Assembly: GCA_031265205.1 (NCBI GenBank) | Contig: JAISCZ010000091.1 | Span: 1 to 64,000 of the forward strand | DNA from: Deltaproteobacteria bacterium | GTDB lineage: Bacteria > Desulfobacterota > Desulfarculia > Adiutricales > Adiutricaceae | Direction of reading: 5' to 3' | Length of the DNA: 64,000 bases | Part shown: positions 8,315 through 18,409 of the stretch, piece by piece | Layout: the number at the start of each line of letters is the position of its first letter | Numbering within the stretch: position 1 is the stretch's first letter | The notes under the pieces: generated by a model | The model's input: only the letters and a program-made list of their open reading frames with translations | What the model was told of the DNA's origin: nothing | Databases searched by the model: none | Made by a program: the position numbers and the translations under genes

Positions 8315-11038
8315 TTAACGCAGAAAGGGCCTTTCGCCCATAAAGAGGAGACCTTTGGCCCGGGCGCGAAAACTTTCGGGCGTTTCCGCGTTTGGGCTCG
8401 TCAAAAACACGGCCAGGGCTATTTCGCCCAGCGCGCGCGGCGAAAGGCCCAAAATCTCTTTTTCCAGCTCGGGGAGCGCGCGGCTTTTGACTAAGCCTAA
8501 GATTTTGGCGGAAAATTCTGGGTTGGAACTGTTTTCCACGATAAATTCCTCAATTTCCCCCGTGGGGAGAGAGGCCCGCAGATACAGTCCCAAGAGAGTC
8601 CAGGAGGAATTGAAATTTAAGACGCTTTCCAGATCGGCCGCCAAGACCTCTTGGAAAAGCGCGTCCGAGGCCCCGTCGGAGGCGGCGGCGAAGGGGAGCA
8701 GCGCGGGGCGGAACTTTTCCCCCGCGGCGGCGAGGGCCTCGTTGACGAGGCCCTCGTCCAGGTAACGGAAGGCCGTCTCGGCGGTGCCTTCCCTTTCGCT
8801 GGAGTCGGGAGGCCCAGACATGGTCAAAAGTTTGCGCACCGAAGGGGACCATGGGCCGATTTCGGTCACGAGCGAGCTTTTAAAGGCGCCCATGTAATGG
8901 GCGAGCCGCGCGAGCAGCTCCAAGTCCGTCAGCATGGAGCGGGGATCCAGGGTAAAGGCCTTCCACAGATGATGGTGGGCCTGGGCCAGTTCCCCCTGGG
9001 CGTAGAAGGCGAAGCCCACGGAGCGGTTGAGGAGTGGATGCTCGGGATAGGTCTCCAAAAGGCTCAGGTAACGCGCGCGGCGCGGGACTTCTTCCGCGAC
9101 GCAGCGGGCGGCGAGGTATTCCTGGTTGGCGGTGGGGGAGGCCTGGGCGGCTTTTTCCTCGATATAATTACAGAGGGCGTTGACCTTGGCCGGCGAGGAA
9201 AGCGATAAGAGTTCCCGGATGGCCCACGGGTCTTCCGGAAAATCCGCGAGCCTTTCCTCCAAGATGGTTTGGGCGCGCTCGGGGTTATAGTCCACCAAGG
9301 CCCGGAGCCATAAAGGGAGGTACAGATCGCTGGGAGCGTCCCAGCGGCCATGGGTCGCGGCCAGTTCCAGGCGATCGGAGGGGCTCAAGAGGCTCAGCGA
9401 CAGATCCGGGTGCGCCCCGAAAAGGGGATTGAGGCTGATTTTGACTTCCGCCTCCCCTTTGATTTTGAGGGTGGGGGGCGGCGAGGAGAGAATAAAATCG
9501 GCGGCGCTGGTAAAGAGCCTGGGGACGCCGATGACTTTTTCCCGCGACTCGGTGAGCGTCTCCCCGTAGCGCGCCTCCCATTCAAGGAAGACGGCGGCCC
9601 CGGCCACGCTGTAGACGATGGTCAGCTCGTTTTCCAAGGGCGGGGTGACGCTCATCTCCTCGATGAGGCGGCCTTTGGCGTTGAAGGCGCGGATATTGGC
9701 CTCGACGCCCCGGGGGAGCGCGCGCTCCACCCCCTGGCCGGATCCCAAGTCGACGGTCATCTCGTTGACCGTGACTTTGACCCTTGTCCCTAAGCCATTA
9801 AAAATGACGAGGCGCGCGTCGGCCGCCCCGGGAAAAAAGAAGACCTTGAGGTAGACGAGGAGCAGCGCCAGCGCCAGCCCCGCCGTAAAGAAGGCCAAGG
9901 TTCTTAAAGGGGATCTCCGGGGCGAAAAATAGCCCTCGTCCGCCTCGGAGGGCTCCCCGGGCGGCAGCGGGGCCACCGCCGGGCTGGGCGCCCAGTCCAG
10001 GGAAGGCGGCGGGAGTTCCTTGGATTGGCCCGGCGCGGCGAGGGGGTCTTCGCTGGAGTCGAGCGCGCTTGAGGGCGCCGCCGTCGCGCCGGTATCTTCC
10101 GGGGGCGCGCCGTCGGGGCTTTCGCGGGGCGCGGGGACTGGGAGAGACGTGGAATCGAAAACGGAAGGGGCGCCGCGGGCGTCGTCGGGGCGCGCGAGCG
10201 GGCGCGCGCTCGCCGCGGGAGGAAGGGAGAGCGCGGGGGGCGCGCTTTCTTTAAGGCGCCTTTCCGCGCGTAAGAGCTCGTCGAGGCACACGAGGCGAGC
10301 GCGTTTGAGCTCTTTGACGATAGCGTCCGCCTCGCTTAAAAGTTTTTTGACGGGAAAGGGGGGCGGGGCGGTCTCAAAGACGGGGACCGCGCTGAAGACG
10401 CGCGCGCCCAAAAGGTTTTCCGGGGGGGCGACGTCCAAGGAGAGGCGGACGGTCTCGGCGATTTCGCGCCTTAAGGAGGCCGCGAGATTTTTGAGGATGG
10501 CCCTTGAGCTGCGGCCGGGATCCCTTAAGACGGAGAGGAGTCCCCGGATTTGGTTCTGGCACTTTTCCAGGAAATAGAGGAGCGCGAAAAGGCTTTGGAG
10601 GTAGTTGACCCAGCCCGGTCCTTTAAGTTTGGCGAGTTCCATATGGGCCCCGCGCGCGCGCCGGTCGTGGACGGAAAGCCTTTTGTTGATAGTCTCCAGC
10701 TCCGCTTCCATGGAGGCCAGGCGGTTACGGTCCCGGGTTTTGGGTTTGCGCCTTTTCCGGCGGATTTCCCCAATTTCGTCGATGAGGGTGGCCCTTTGCC
10801 CGAGGACCCGCGCGAGCTCCTCGGGGTAGATGGTCTCTAAATCCGCCAAAGTCCCTTTGGGCGGATTGGCGGCGTTCCCGGGCCCCAGGGTCACGGGGCG
10901 GTCGGCCGCGTAGAGGCCCCGGTAGGCGGGGTTGAGGTATTCCCGGTCGTTGGCCGGATCGCCGAAAAAGGCCCCCGCCGCGTCTGGCGCGGGGTTGGGG
11001 CGGCTTAAGCCGAGGTCGGCGCGGGGAGGAGCGTTCAT
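8315..11038 (-). CDS. Unknown one-pass membrane protein with TPR-like C-terminal half
   Basis: I do not recognise this 907-residue protein. Residues 60-265 are rich in charged helices and probably form a coiled coil. Residues 265-375 are a Pro/Ala/Ser-rich linker. One hydrophobic segment at about 380-403 (LAFFTAGLALALLLVYLKVF) is a likely membrane span. A beta-rich segment follows (about 408-490, with VIFNGLGTRVKVTVNEM), then a long helical part with tetratricopeptide-like helices (for example PEHPLLNRSVGFAFYAQGEL). The topology suggests a cytoplasmic coiled-coil half and an external repeat domain for protein contacts. The gene begins 18 nt after the stop of the leucyl aminopeptidase gene, so the two are probably cotranscribed. 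There is no signal peptide. Confidence 0.75.
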   Translation of the reverse strand: MNAPPRADLGLSRPNPAPDAAGAFFGDPANDREYLNPAYRGLYAADRPVTLGPGNAANPPKGTLADLETIYPEELARVLGQRATLIDEIGEIRRKRRKPKTRDRNRLASMEAELETINKRLSVHDRRARGAHMELAKLKGPGWVNYLQSLFALLYFLEKCQNQIRGLLSVLRDPGRSSRAILKNLAASLRREIAETVRLSLDVAPPENLLGARVFSAVPVFETAPPPFPVKKLLSEADAIVKELKRARLVCLDELLRAERRLKESAPPALSLPPAASARPLARPDDARGAPSVFDSTSLPVPAPRESPDGAPPEDTGATAAPSSALDSSEDPLAAPGQSKELPPPSLDWAPSPAVAPLPPGEPSEADEGYFSPRRSPLRTLAFFTAGLALALLLVYLKVFFFPGAADARLVIFNGLGTRVKVTVNEMTVDLGSGQGVERALPRGVEANIRAFNAKGRLIEEMSVTPPLENELTIVYSVAGAAVFLEWEARYGETLTESREKVIGVPRLFTSAADFILSSPPPTLKIKGEAEVKISLNPLFGAHPDLSLSLLSPSDRLELAATHGRWDAPSDLYLPLWLRALVDYNPERAQTILEERLADFPEDPWAIRELLSLSSPAKVNALCNYIEEKAAQASPTANQEYLAARCVAEEVPRRARYLSLLETYPEHPLLNRSVGFAFYAQGELAQAHHHLWKAFTLDPRSMLTDLELLARLAHYMGAFKSSLVTEIGPWSPSVRKLLTMSGPPDSSEREGTAETAFRYLDEGLVNEALAAAGEKFRPALLPFAAASDGASDALFQEVLAADLESVLNFNSSWTLLGLYLRASLPTGEIEEFIVENSSNPEFSAKILGLVKSRALPELEKEILGLSPRALGEIALAVFLTSPNAETPESFRARAKGLLFMGERPFLR

Positions 11039-11056
11039 GGGGGAAGGGGCGCTTTC

Positions 11057-12562
11057 CTAAGAGTTGGCGCTGGCGTTAATGAGGTATTTGAGGATAGTGC
11101 GGGTCGCGAAGCCCGTGGCCCCCTCGGGGCAGCTGGGGGTCTTGTGGCTCGCGCGGGCGGTGCCGGCGATGTCCAGGTGAGCCCAAGCCACGGGGATTTT
11201 GACGAAGCGGCGCAGGAAAAGGGCCGCGTTGATGGCCCCGGCGGGGCGGCCGCCCGCCTGCTTGATATCGGCCAGATCGCTTTTGAGGTTCTGGTCGTAG
11301 GGGTCGTGGAGCGGGAGGGGCCAGTAGCGCTCCCCCACCTCGGCCCCGGCGTTCAAGAGGGCCTCGCGCAGGGGCTCGTCGTCGCAGAAGAGGCCCGCGA
11401 TCCGCTCGCCCAAGGCGACCACGCAGGCCCCGGTGAGGGTCGCGACGTCAATTATGACGTTGGGCTTGAACTTTTGGGCGAGGGTTAGGGCGTCGGCCAA
11501 AAGAAGGCGGCCTTCGGCGTCCGTGTTGACGATTTCCACGGTCTGCCCCGAGAGGGTCTTGATAATGTCCCCGGGGCGGTAGGCCTTGCTGCCCGTCATG
11601 TTTTCGGCCATGGGGAGGACCGCGACTATTTTCTGGGGAAGATGGATTTCCGCCGCGGCCTCCATGGCGAAGAGGACCGCGGCGGCCCCGGACATGTCGG
11701 TCTTCATGGCGGCCATGTTCTCGGCCGGCTTGAGGCAGATTCCCCCGCTGTCAAAGGTCACGCCTTTGCCGACCAGGGCCACGGTGTCGGTGGGCGCGCC
11801 CACGACGCGCCCCGGATACTCGATGACGGCGATGGCCGGGGGATGGGCGCTCCCCTGGCCCACGGCGGCGACGCCGCCGGCCCCTTCCATGACGAGCTTG
11901 TCCTCCTCCCAGACCGTTATTTTCAGTTTGTGCTTGAGGGCTACCCTTTTGGCCTCCTCGGCGAAGGACTCGGGGAAGAGGGCGTTGGGGGGCATGTCGG
12001 CGAAGAGGCGGGCCTCCAGCTGGGCCTGGGCTAGGATGTCGGCCCGGTTTAAGATCACCTGGGGCTTTTCGATGGGATCCTTGGAGCCCAGGTACTGAAA
12101 GGTGAGGGAGCGGGTCTTGAAGGGCTCGCGGGCGGAGGGGTCGGTCTTGTAGCTCTTGGGTTTTTCGCTGGCGAGGCGCGCGCCGATCACCATGAGCTCT
12201 AAGATTTTCGGCCAGGAATAGCCCGGGACCGGCGGGAGGGCGATAAAGGCTTCCCTGGCCCCGACGCGCCCCAGCTGGGTGACCGCCGCGGCGGAGGCGT
12301 CAATGAGCTTTATCTCGTCGATGGCGTCGGGATCCCCGAGGCCCATGGGGACGAGCCAGGTCTCTTCTTTGGCGATCAGAACGGAGAGGGTTTCCAGGTA
12401 ATCGCCCCCGAAGGAGCCGTTGCTGAGGAGCGGGCCCAAATAGCGCCGAAAAGAGGCCAGTTCCGGTCGGCTCTCCAAAGACCCGGAGTTTTGGTAGAGA
12501 AAAATTACCGTGGCCGGTTTGAGAGGGCCGTTCATGTGGTCGTTTCTGTACTTAAAAGACAT
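11057..12562 (-). CDS. pepA: Leucyl aminopeptidase (M17 family)
   Basis: A 501-residue cytosolic metallo-aminopeptidase that removes N-terminal residues, preferably leucine, from peptides; it normally forms a hexamer. The catalytic C-terminal domain carries the two-metal site in VGKGVTFDSGGICLKP (Lys and Asp ligands), MKTDMSGAAAV and the family signature NTDAEGRLLLADAL. The N-terminal domain (about 1-180) is divergent, as usual. The ATG at 12562 is preceded by GGAG 4 nt away; a second ATG ten codons further in is possible. Some M17 members double as DNA-binding proteins (XerA/PepA), which the sequence cannot decide. It heads a probable two-gene unit with the downstream membrane protein. Confidence 0.93.
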   Translation of the reverse strand: MSFKYRNDHMNGPLKPATVIFLYQNSGSLESRPELASFRRYLGPLLSNGSFGGDYLETLSVLIAKEETWLVPMGLGDPDAIDEIKLIDASAAAVTQLGRVGAREAFIALPPVPGYSWPKILELMVIGARLASEKPKSYKTDPSAREPFKTRSLTFQYLGSKDPIEKPQVILNRADILAQAQLEARLFADMPPNALFPESFAEEAKRVALKHKLKITVWEEDKLVMEGAGGVAAVGQGSAHPPAIAVIEYPGRVVGAPTDTVALVGKGVTFDSGGICLKPAENMAAMKTDMSGAAAVLFAMEAAAEIHLPQKIVAVLPMAENMTGSKAYRPGDIIKTLSGQTVEIVNTDAEGRLLLADALTLAQKFKPNVIIDVATLTGACVVALGERIAGLFCDDEPLREALLNAGAEVGERYWPLPLHDPYDQNLKSDLADIKQAGGRPAGAINAALFLRRFVKIPVAWAHLDIAGTARASHKTPSCPEGATGFATRTILKYLINASANS

Positions 12563-13331
12563 ATTTCTCCGCGCGAGGAAAAAAACGCGCTTTAAAAAAA
12601 GGCGCCTCCCCCAAGTGTCGCCGCCACCAAAGACAGCGTAAACTCAGTGGGAGAAAAGCCCAAGAAAAAAAGAAAAACCGTCCAAAGCCCGCCGGGAAAG
12701 CGGGAGAGGGAAAAGGGCGAGCCTAAGGCGTTTTCCCTTAAGAAGAAGGGGACGGGGACGGGGGCGATGGGCGCCCGTCCGCGACGCGTCTCGCGCCGGG
12801 CCAAATGGGTTCGTCCCCGATCATATAAAATAGCCTAAAGTCGCGATTTTCTAAAGAGGGGGCGCGGGGCGCGTTAGCGCGTCTCCGCGAGCCCCGTCCC
12901 CCAAGCGCCCTCTTTGGAGCGCGCCCCTTGCCGGGAGACGCGCCGCTATCCGGGAGACGCGCCGCCCAAGGGCGCTCCTCTCCCGCCCTTAGGGCGGAAA
13001 AGGGGCTCGGGCGGAAAAGGGGCTCGGGCGGGAAAGGGGCTCGGGCGGGAAAGGGGCTCGGGCGGGAAAGGGGGCGCGGGAGGGAAATGGGCGCGGGAGG
13101 GAAAGCGCGTGGGGCTCGCCTGGCGCTCAAAGCGCGCGGGTGGCGCGGGGATTGGCGGGGAGACGCGTTTTTACGCTCCCCCCAAAGGGGGCGCCGCCCG
13201 CGCTGGGGCGCTTCCCAAGGCCATGGGGAGCCCATGGGCGCGAAGGGTTAAGAGCTTTCGGCCTCAGGGGGGCGCGGCGCGCCATCCGCCGCCGGGGGCG
13301 GGGCTCCCGAGCTTGCGGCGTCCAAGCGTCC
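12563..13331. other. Spacer with short repeats, no gene
   Basis: About 770 bp between pfkB and pepA. The part next to pepA (12563-12840) is purine-rich, and the middle contains a 17-bp GC-rich repeat listed separately. Nothing protein-like is recognisable in any frame. Confidence 0.55.
12992..13077 (+). repeat. 17-bp GC-rich tandem repeat, 5 copies
   Basis: The unit gggcggaaaaggggctc repeats five times with an A-to-G change in the later copies (gggcgggaaaggggctc); the last copy is degenerate. It lies within the pfkB-pepA spacer and has no evident coding role. Confidence 0.85.
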
Positions 13332-14285
13332 TTAGAAGTGGAGGGTCTCGTTGAAGAGCGTAAAAAAGCGGCGATTTAGCTCTTCAAGGGAGAAGATGTG
13401 CTCTTGGGTGCCGGGGGCTTCCACGCAGTAAGCGGAAACCACCGCCCCCAGCCGACAGGCGGAGAGCGTGTCCATGCCCAGGCAGAGGCCTTTTAAAAGA
13501 CCCGCGCGGAAAGCGTCGCCCGCCCCCGTGGGGTTGACGACCTTCGCGACGGGAGCGGCGGGGATTTCGGCGAGGGTGTTGGCGGTCCGCAGCTCGCAGC
13601 CCCGGGCGCCCAAGGTGGTCACGATCGTCTGGGTATAGCTAAAAAGATCGTTTACGCCGAGTTTGGTTTTCTGGAGAAAAAGCTCGAGTTCGTACTCGTT
13701 GGTGATGAGCGCGCGGGCGCCTTGGAGCATGTCCAAAAGCTCCATCCCGGAAAAGAGAGGGGTCTGTTGGCCCGGATCGAAGATATAGCTCAGGTTCCGC
13801 TCGCGGTAGACCCTGGAGAGGGTTTTCATGTCCCCCACGCAGCCCGGGGAAACGATGGCCAGATAGTCGGAGGGGCTTCCGGAGAGCTTGGTGACGTCGT
13901 AGGTCGTCGGGGAAACCATGGCCCCGGGGTGGAAGAAGATGAGCTGGTTGTTGAGCTTGTCCGTGGCGATGTAGGCCCCCGCCGTGGGGTGGTCGTTGAC
14001 TTTGTGGATAGCCTCCAGGGAGAGGTTCCAGGAGCGCAGGCGCTTGAGGTAAGCCCGCCCGTCGTCGTCGTCCCCGATGGAGCTGATTAAAAGGGGCTTT
14101 TCGCCCAAAAGGATGAGGTTATAGGCGATATTTCCAGCGGTTCCCCCGTGGATTCTTTCCACCTTGTCAACCAAAAAGCAGACGTTGATGATATTCAGTT
14201 TTTCCGGAAGTATAGAATCGCTGAAAACGCCGGGATATTCAGCCAGGCGATCGAAGGCTAAGGAGCCAGAGACAATGAGACGCAT
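13332..14285 (-). CDS. PfkB-family carbohydrate or nucleoside kinase
   Basis: A 317-residue ribokinase/adenosine kinase-type enzyme that phosphorylates a sugar or nucleoside with ATP. The N-terminal PfkB signature is HGGTAGNIAYNLILLGEKP (about 47-65) and the C-terminal one is NPTGAGDAFRAGLLKG (about 250-265), where the Asp of GAGD is the catalytic base and GAG forms the anion hole. Length and motif spacing are normal. The substrate cannot be told from the motifs; adenosine and fructose or ribose are the usual candidates. The ATG is supported by AGGA 7 nt upstream. It is flanked on both sides by long non-coding spacers and appears to be a single-gene unit. Confidence 0.85.
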   Translation of the reverse strand: MRLIVSGSLAFDRLAEYPGVFSDSILPEKLNIINVCFLVDKVERIHGGTAGNIAYNLILLGEKPLLISSIGDDDDGRAYLKRLRSWNLSLEAIHKVNDHPTAGAYIATDKLNNQLIFFHPGAMVSPTTYDVTKLSGSPSDYLAIVSPGCVGDMKTLSRVYRERNLSYIFDPGQQTPLFSGMELLDMLQGARALITNEYELELFLQKTKLGVNDLFSYTQTIVTTLGARGCELRTANTLAEIPAAPVAKVVNPTGAGDAFRAGLLKGLCLGMDTLSACRLGAVVSAYCVEAPGTQEHIFSLEELNRRFFTLFNETLHF

Positions 14286-14544
14286 AGAAGAATCCTTATG
14301 AAACTGGGAGAATTAGGGGAAAGTGGCCCGCCCAAGAAGATGGGCTTGGGGTTTCCAATCCTAATTTTAACCGTCTTGGCCTTAGAAAGCGCGGTTGGGG
14401 GAGGCGGTGGCCAGGGGATCGGGCGCGAGGCCAGGGGATTTGGCCTTGGCGTGGCGCGTGGAAGGAAGCCTTCGCCCAAGCGCGAATAAGGTTAAAACGG
14501 GGAAAAACCTAAAATAAGGGAAATTAAGCCAAAAAAGCTAAAAT

Positions 14545-14684
14545 TGATGAAAGCGCGAAAATCTTTAAGAGCAGCAAACGGACGCAAAACAATACCGCAT
14601 ATAGCTATTTGTCTAATTAATTGTCCTCATTTAGCATTAGCGGCTGACCGAATTTAATTTCCGGGACTTTTTGCACTCTCATCA
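14545..14684 (-). mobile_element. 140-bp MITE-like element, copy A
   Basis: Both ends carry a 17-bp inverted repeat of the form TGATGARAGYGCRAAAA (left TGATGAAAGCGCGAAAA; right, read outside-in, TGATGAGAGTGCAAAAA). Immediately outside both ends stands AAAT, a 4-bp target duplication. The interior is non-coding and AT-rich and aligns over its full length with copy B at 19225, in opposite orientation. No transposase is nearby, so movement would depend on an enzyme encoded elsewhere. Confidence 0.8.
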
Positions 14685-14994
14685 AAATTACCTTAAAGGG
14701 AAAAGCAAAATGGGATTTTGAGGCCGGAAGGCGAAGCTGTAAAGGCGGAGGCGGAAAATAAAGGAGGGATTAAAGAAAAAAGACCGCGGGAATTGAGGGC
14801 GGGGGGAAACGGCTGGTTGGCGTGAAACGGAAACGGAAACGGAAGACTAAGAAGAAAAAAGAAAAAAAGAAAAAAAAGAAAGAAAATGAGAAAAAGAAAG
14901 GAAAGAAGGAAACGCGGAGAAGAAAGAAAAGAAGGAATCGCGGAAAATGAGGAAGCGTATGGCGGAAAACGACGGGAGCGGAAAAAAGGGAATA

Positions 14995-15150
14995 AGGATT
15001 GGGAAAATGGGTTAAGAAAAGGGATTAAGAAAATGGATTGGGAAAAGGGATTAAGAAAAGGGATTGGGAAAATGAATTAGGAAAACGCGTTAAGAAAGGG
15101 GATTAAGAAAAGGGATTGGGAAAAAGGATTAGGAAGAGGGATTGGGAAAA
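14995..15150 (+). repeat. 13-bp purine-rich tandem repeat, 12 copies
   Basis: Exactly twelve 13-bp units alternate between gggattaagaaaa and gggattgggaaaa, with occasional changes (tgaattaggaaaa, cgcgttaagaaag). The strand is almost free of C. Thirteen is not a multiple of three, so it is not an amino-acid repeat. Confidence 0.9.
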
Positions 15151-16351
15151 AGGGTTAGGGATTAGGGAATTTTGGGGAAAGGGTAAGGAAAAAAAGGGAA
15201 ATAAGGATGAAAAAATGGGGACCCGCCATCCTCAAGTTTTGTGGAGCCAGCGGAAAAAGGAGCGAAAAGGGCGTTTTTGTTAAAACTTTAAGGGAAAAGG
15301 AGAAATACAAAAAAGGAATCTGGCTCAAGAAAGGGGAGCGCGGAATAATTATTCGCGCTTTTCGGAATGGTAAAAGGCGGCGCTCAAGCGGGGCAAGCCC
15401 CTTGGGGCGAAATATCCGCTAAAAGCGCGATATAAAAAATTAAAAGAGCGTTAAAAAACGTTCCTAAGGGTTTTTCCGGCAGAAAAGAAAAACGTAAAAT
15501 TAAGGCGCGCGGGCGACGGCGCTGAGGCTCGCGTGGGATCGTGGCGCGGGAAAAGGGAAAAAGAAAAAAAAAGAAGAAAATTAAAAAAAATAGCTAGGAG
15601 AAATTGGGAAAAAAGGCGAAGCCGCGCCCAACGGCGTGGGAGAGCTAAAAGATCGCGAGATATTTATTGAAAACGGAGTGAATATAACAAAAAAAGTCAG
15701 GAAAAAAAAAGTCCTCGTCCGCGGAAAAAAGCCCCCGCCGACCGGTCGCGCCGGCGCGAAAAACTCAAAAGCGGCGTAAAAGTTAAGTTTTGGGGAATGA
15801 AAGAAAAATCGCGGACAGTTAAAAAAATATGAAGGAACCTTAAAAAAAGTGGCGGTCCGTCGTTTGGCGTTTTAGCGCGAGGGAGCGCCTTAGGGCTTCA
15901 GGGCGGGGCGCGAAGGCGGGCGCGAGAGCCTCCAAGGCGCGGGGATTAAGGCTTGTCGCGCCCGCGGCGGGTCTCCGGGCCTCTCCTTGCGCTTTATCAC
16001 TGGGGAGCGTTGGGGAGCGATGGCGGAGCCAGGGGGAGTTCGCGCGGCGCCCCGCGAGAGTCGTGGGGAGGCTTGGGAGAGTCTTAGGGGTGGCTTCGAG
16101 GGGACTGGGGAGGGCTTGAAGAAGGCGTCGAGGTGGCTTGAAGGGGGTTGGGGAGGGCTTGAAGGGTCTTCGAGGAGGCTCGCGGGAGGCTTGAGGGAGC
16201 CATGGCGTTTGAGGACGGCCGCGAGTCGCTGGGGGGCGCCTCGTTCGCCTGGCGGAGGGGAACGGGCGCGCGCTTTTCCGCGTCGCGAAGAGAGGGGGAA
16301 AAGGCCCTTGGGATAGCCCGGAGGCTTCGCTCGCGGGGGAGGAGGGGCGCT

Positions 16352-18409
16352 TTAGAGATCGATCAAGGCGCGGGATTCGCCGCGGTTGGCGTTGGGGGAT
16401 TTGTAGAGGGAGGCGGCGAAGGCGGATTTGAGGTTTAGAAAGGCCCGGCGCAGGTGGTTGGAGGGGTTGGGATCGCCCAGGCGGAGCTTCTGGGGGTCGA
16501 AAACGCCGCAGGATTCCAAGAGGAAAGAACTTAAAAGGAGGTATTTGTCGGCCTCCACCCGCAAGTCGCTCGCGTCGGTCCAGACGTGGCGCATCTCGCC
16601 CCAGCCGGTCCGAAAGACGGCGTCCAGGGTGAGGATCTTGGAGGTCTCCCGCGGGATCTCGAAATTGAAGGCCAAGAGCACGGTTCCTTGGGCGGCCGCC
16701 TGCCAGAGGGTGTCCGGGTTGAGCTCGCTGAAGGAAAGCGGAGGCAGAGCGCTGTTGAGGACGTAAAGAAAGCAGTTAAAGTAGTCGTCCGTCACTAAGC
16801 TGTCGGAGTTTTCCGGGACGGAGACGTTAAAACCGTGGCCGAGGAGCTGGTTGCGGGCGAGCCAGGCGGCGGCTTTGACGGCTCTTTTGGCCTCGTAGAC
16901 GCGGTTTTTTTCGGTTTTCCAGGCTTCTTGGGGGAGAGTGGCGCTCGGGAGGTCGGCCGGGGGTTCCCAGGCGTAATTGTAGACGGACCAGAGTTGGCTC
17001 TGGCGGTCGTAGTCCAAAGCCAGCCCCTTGGAGAGGCTCGCCCGGTGAAACTGCGAGGGCAAGAGGTCCACCGTGGCCTCAAGGCCCTTTTGTCTCCCCA
17101 GGATGCGGGCCGCGAAGGGGGCGAGCTCCGCGTCTTGGGCGTTTACTTGGTCCGGGAAGAGGGTGATGAGGCGGTTGGAGATGGCGATGTAGACGCTAAA
17201 AAGGAGAACCAAGAGGGCGTTGCCTTGGTCGAGGCGCTCGCGGTCGGACCAGTTGTCGTAGTCGAGAAGGCGGTCCAGCTTCTCCCGGGGCCAGTTCCAT
17301 TCCGAGATCCAGCGGTCGATGACCCTTTTTTTGGCGGGATCGTCCGCGGGGGCGGCGGCGGGGCTCTTGCCCGTGAGTCCCAGGACCTTCAGAATGGACG
17401 ATTCCCGCAGCAAATTGAGGTTGTCGGGGGTAAATTTTTTCTCCGCGAACTTAATGACGCTTTCCACGGTGATAATGTAAGGGTCCACCGCGGAGTTGGG
17501 GTCGGGATTGCGGATTATTTCGCGTTTGACGATGTCGCAGAGCAAGGGCGCCGCGAAATTTTCCTCCAGGGCCTCGAGGATCGGGACAATCTTGAGGATT
17601 CCCTTAAAAGGGGCGGACTCGGACTTATAGGCGAGCCACATGGAGGCGGCCAAAAATTCCTGGGGATTGGGCTTTTCCGGAAAACCCATGTTGACGAAGC
17701 GGGGAGGCGCGTCCCGCCACTCGAGGGGGGCGATTTGTCGCGCCAGCTTCAGGTAATCTTCCTGGGAACCCTCCAGGGGCCAGATGGTCCACAGGGGAAC
17801 GCGACCGGCCACGAAGACGCAGGTGCGGTAGAGTTCCTCCAGGAGGAACTGGGGGGCCACCTCGCCCTCCGTCTTGTCCGCGCCCCAATTGCGGCTGACC
17901 TGTCCCTTTTCCAGCTCGGAGAGGTTGACGAGGTAAAAATTGGCCTCCGCGCCGTGCTCCTGGAGGGCCCACTGGGTAATCGCGGCGAGTTTTTGGCTGA
18001 AAAGCTCCATTTCCCGGGGGGGCAGGCTACTGGGGCGGTAGCAGACCCAGTAATCCAAGTCCGAGCCGGCGGTGTGCCCCACCGAGCCCGAGGAGCCTAT
18101 CAGCGCCAGGGACTCCACCACGGGGCGCGGGGGATCCGGGGGGGAGGAGACGAAGGGCGGGCGCTCGCTCTCGTGGACGTTTTTGAGCCAGGTGTCGTAG
18201 AAGAGCACCCCGCGGGGGGCGAAGGGGACATCAAGGTAGCCGGGAAGGTCGGGGTGGTTGAGGTGGAGGAGGGTGGGGACAAAATCGAAGACTTTGCGGA
18301 AACCGGGGGTGGCCCGGGCCCGCAGATCCCGGATCCGCGCCTGGTTATTCAGTTTTTGAGCCATCAGAAGAGAGAGCATCCGATCGTCAAGATATGCCCG
18401 TTCACTCAT
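16352..18409 (-). CDS. cyaA: Class I adenylate cyclase
   Basis: A 685-residue protein of the enterobacterial-type (class I) adenylate cyclase family, which converts ATP to cyclic AMP. The nucleotidyltransferase-like active site is ALIGSSGSVGHTAGSDLDYW (about 103-122), with the GS and SDxD pattern that binds metal and ATP. Further family segments include YLVNLSELEKG and FLLEELYRTCVFVAGRVPLW. The Escherichia coli enzyme is about 848 residues; this one is shorter and appears to lack much of the C-terminal regulatory part that responds to the glucose phosphotransferase system. The ATG at 18409 agrees with the start of the conserved helical N-terminus. It stands alone between two long spacers. Confidence 0.85.
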   Translation of the reverse strand: MSERAYLDDRMLSLLMAQKLNNQARIRDLRARATPGFRKVFDFVPTLLHLNHPDLPGYLDVPFAPRGVLFYDTWLKNVHESERPPFVSSPPDPPRPVVESLALIGSSGSVGHTAGSDLDYWVCYRPSSLPPREMELFSQKLAAITQWALQEHGAEANFYLVNLSELEKGQVSRNWGADKTEGEVAPQFLLEELYRTCVFVAGRVPLWTIWPLEGSQEDYLKLARQIAPLEWRDAPPRFVNMGFPEKPNPQEFLAASMWLAYKSESAPFKGILKIVPILEALEENFAAPLLCDIVKREIIRNPDPNSAVDPYIITVESVIKFAEKKFTPDNLNLLRESSILKVLGLTGKSPAAAPADDPAKKRVIDRWISEWNWPREKLDRLLDYDNWSDRERLDQGNALLVLLFSVYIAISNRLITLFPDQVNAQDAELAPFAARILGRQKGLEATVDLLPSQFHRASLSKGLALDYDRQSQLWSVYNYAWEPPADLPSATLPQEAWKTEKNRVYEAKRAVKAAAWLARNQLLGHGFNVSVPENSDSLVTDDYFNCFLYVLNSALPPLSFSELNPDTLWQAAAQGTVLLAFNFEIPRETSKILTLDAVFRTGWGEMRHVWTDASDLRVEADKYLLLSSFLLESCGVFDPQKLRLGDPNPSNHLRRAFLNLKSAFAASLYKSPNANRGESRALIDL

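Larger units (their letters stand above)
14286..16351. other. 2-kb AT/purine-rich spacer
   Basis: No gene is recognisable between the adenylate cyclase and pfkB genes. The spacer holds a complete MITE-like element (14545-14684), a 13-bp minisatellite (14995-15150), much A/G-rich DNA, and near 16050-16200 degenerate repeats of the type ggcttgaagggg. Frames are open mainly because of composition. Confidence 0.6.
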
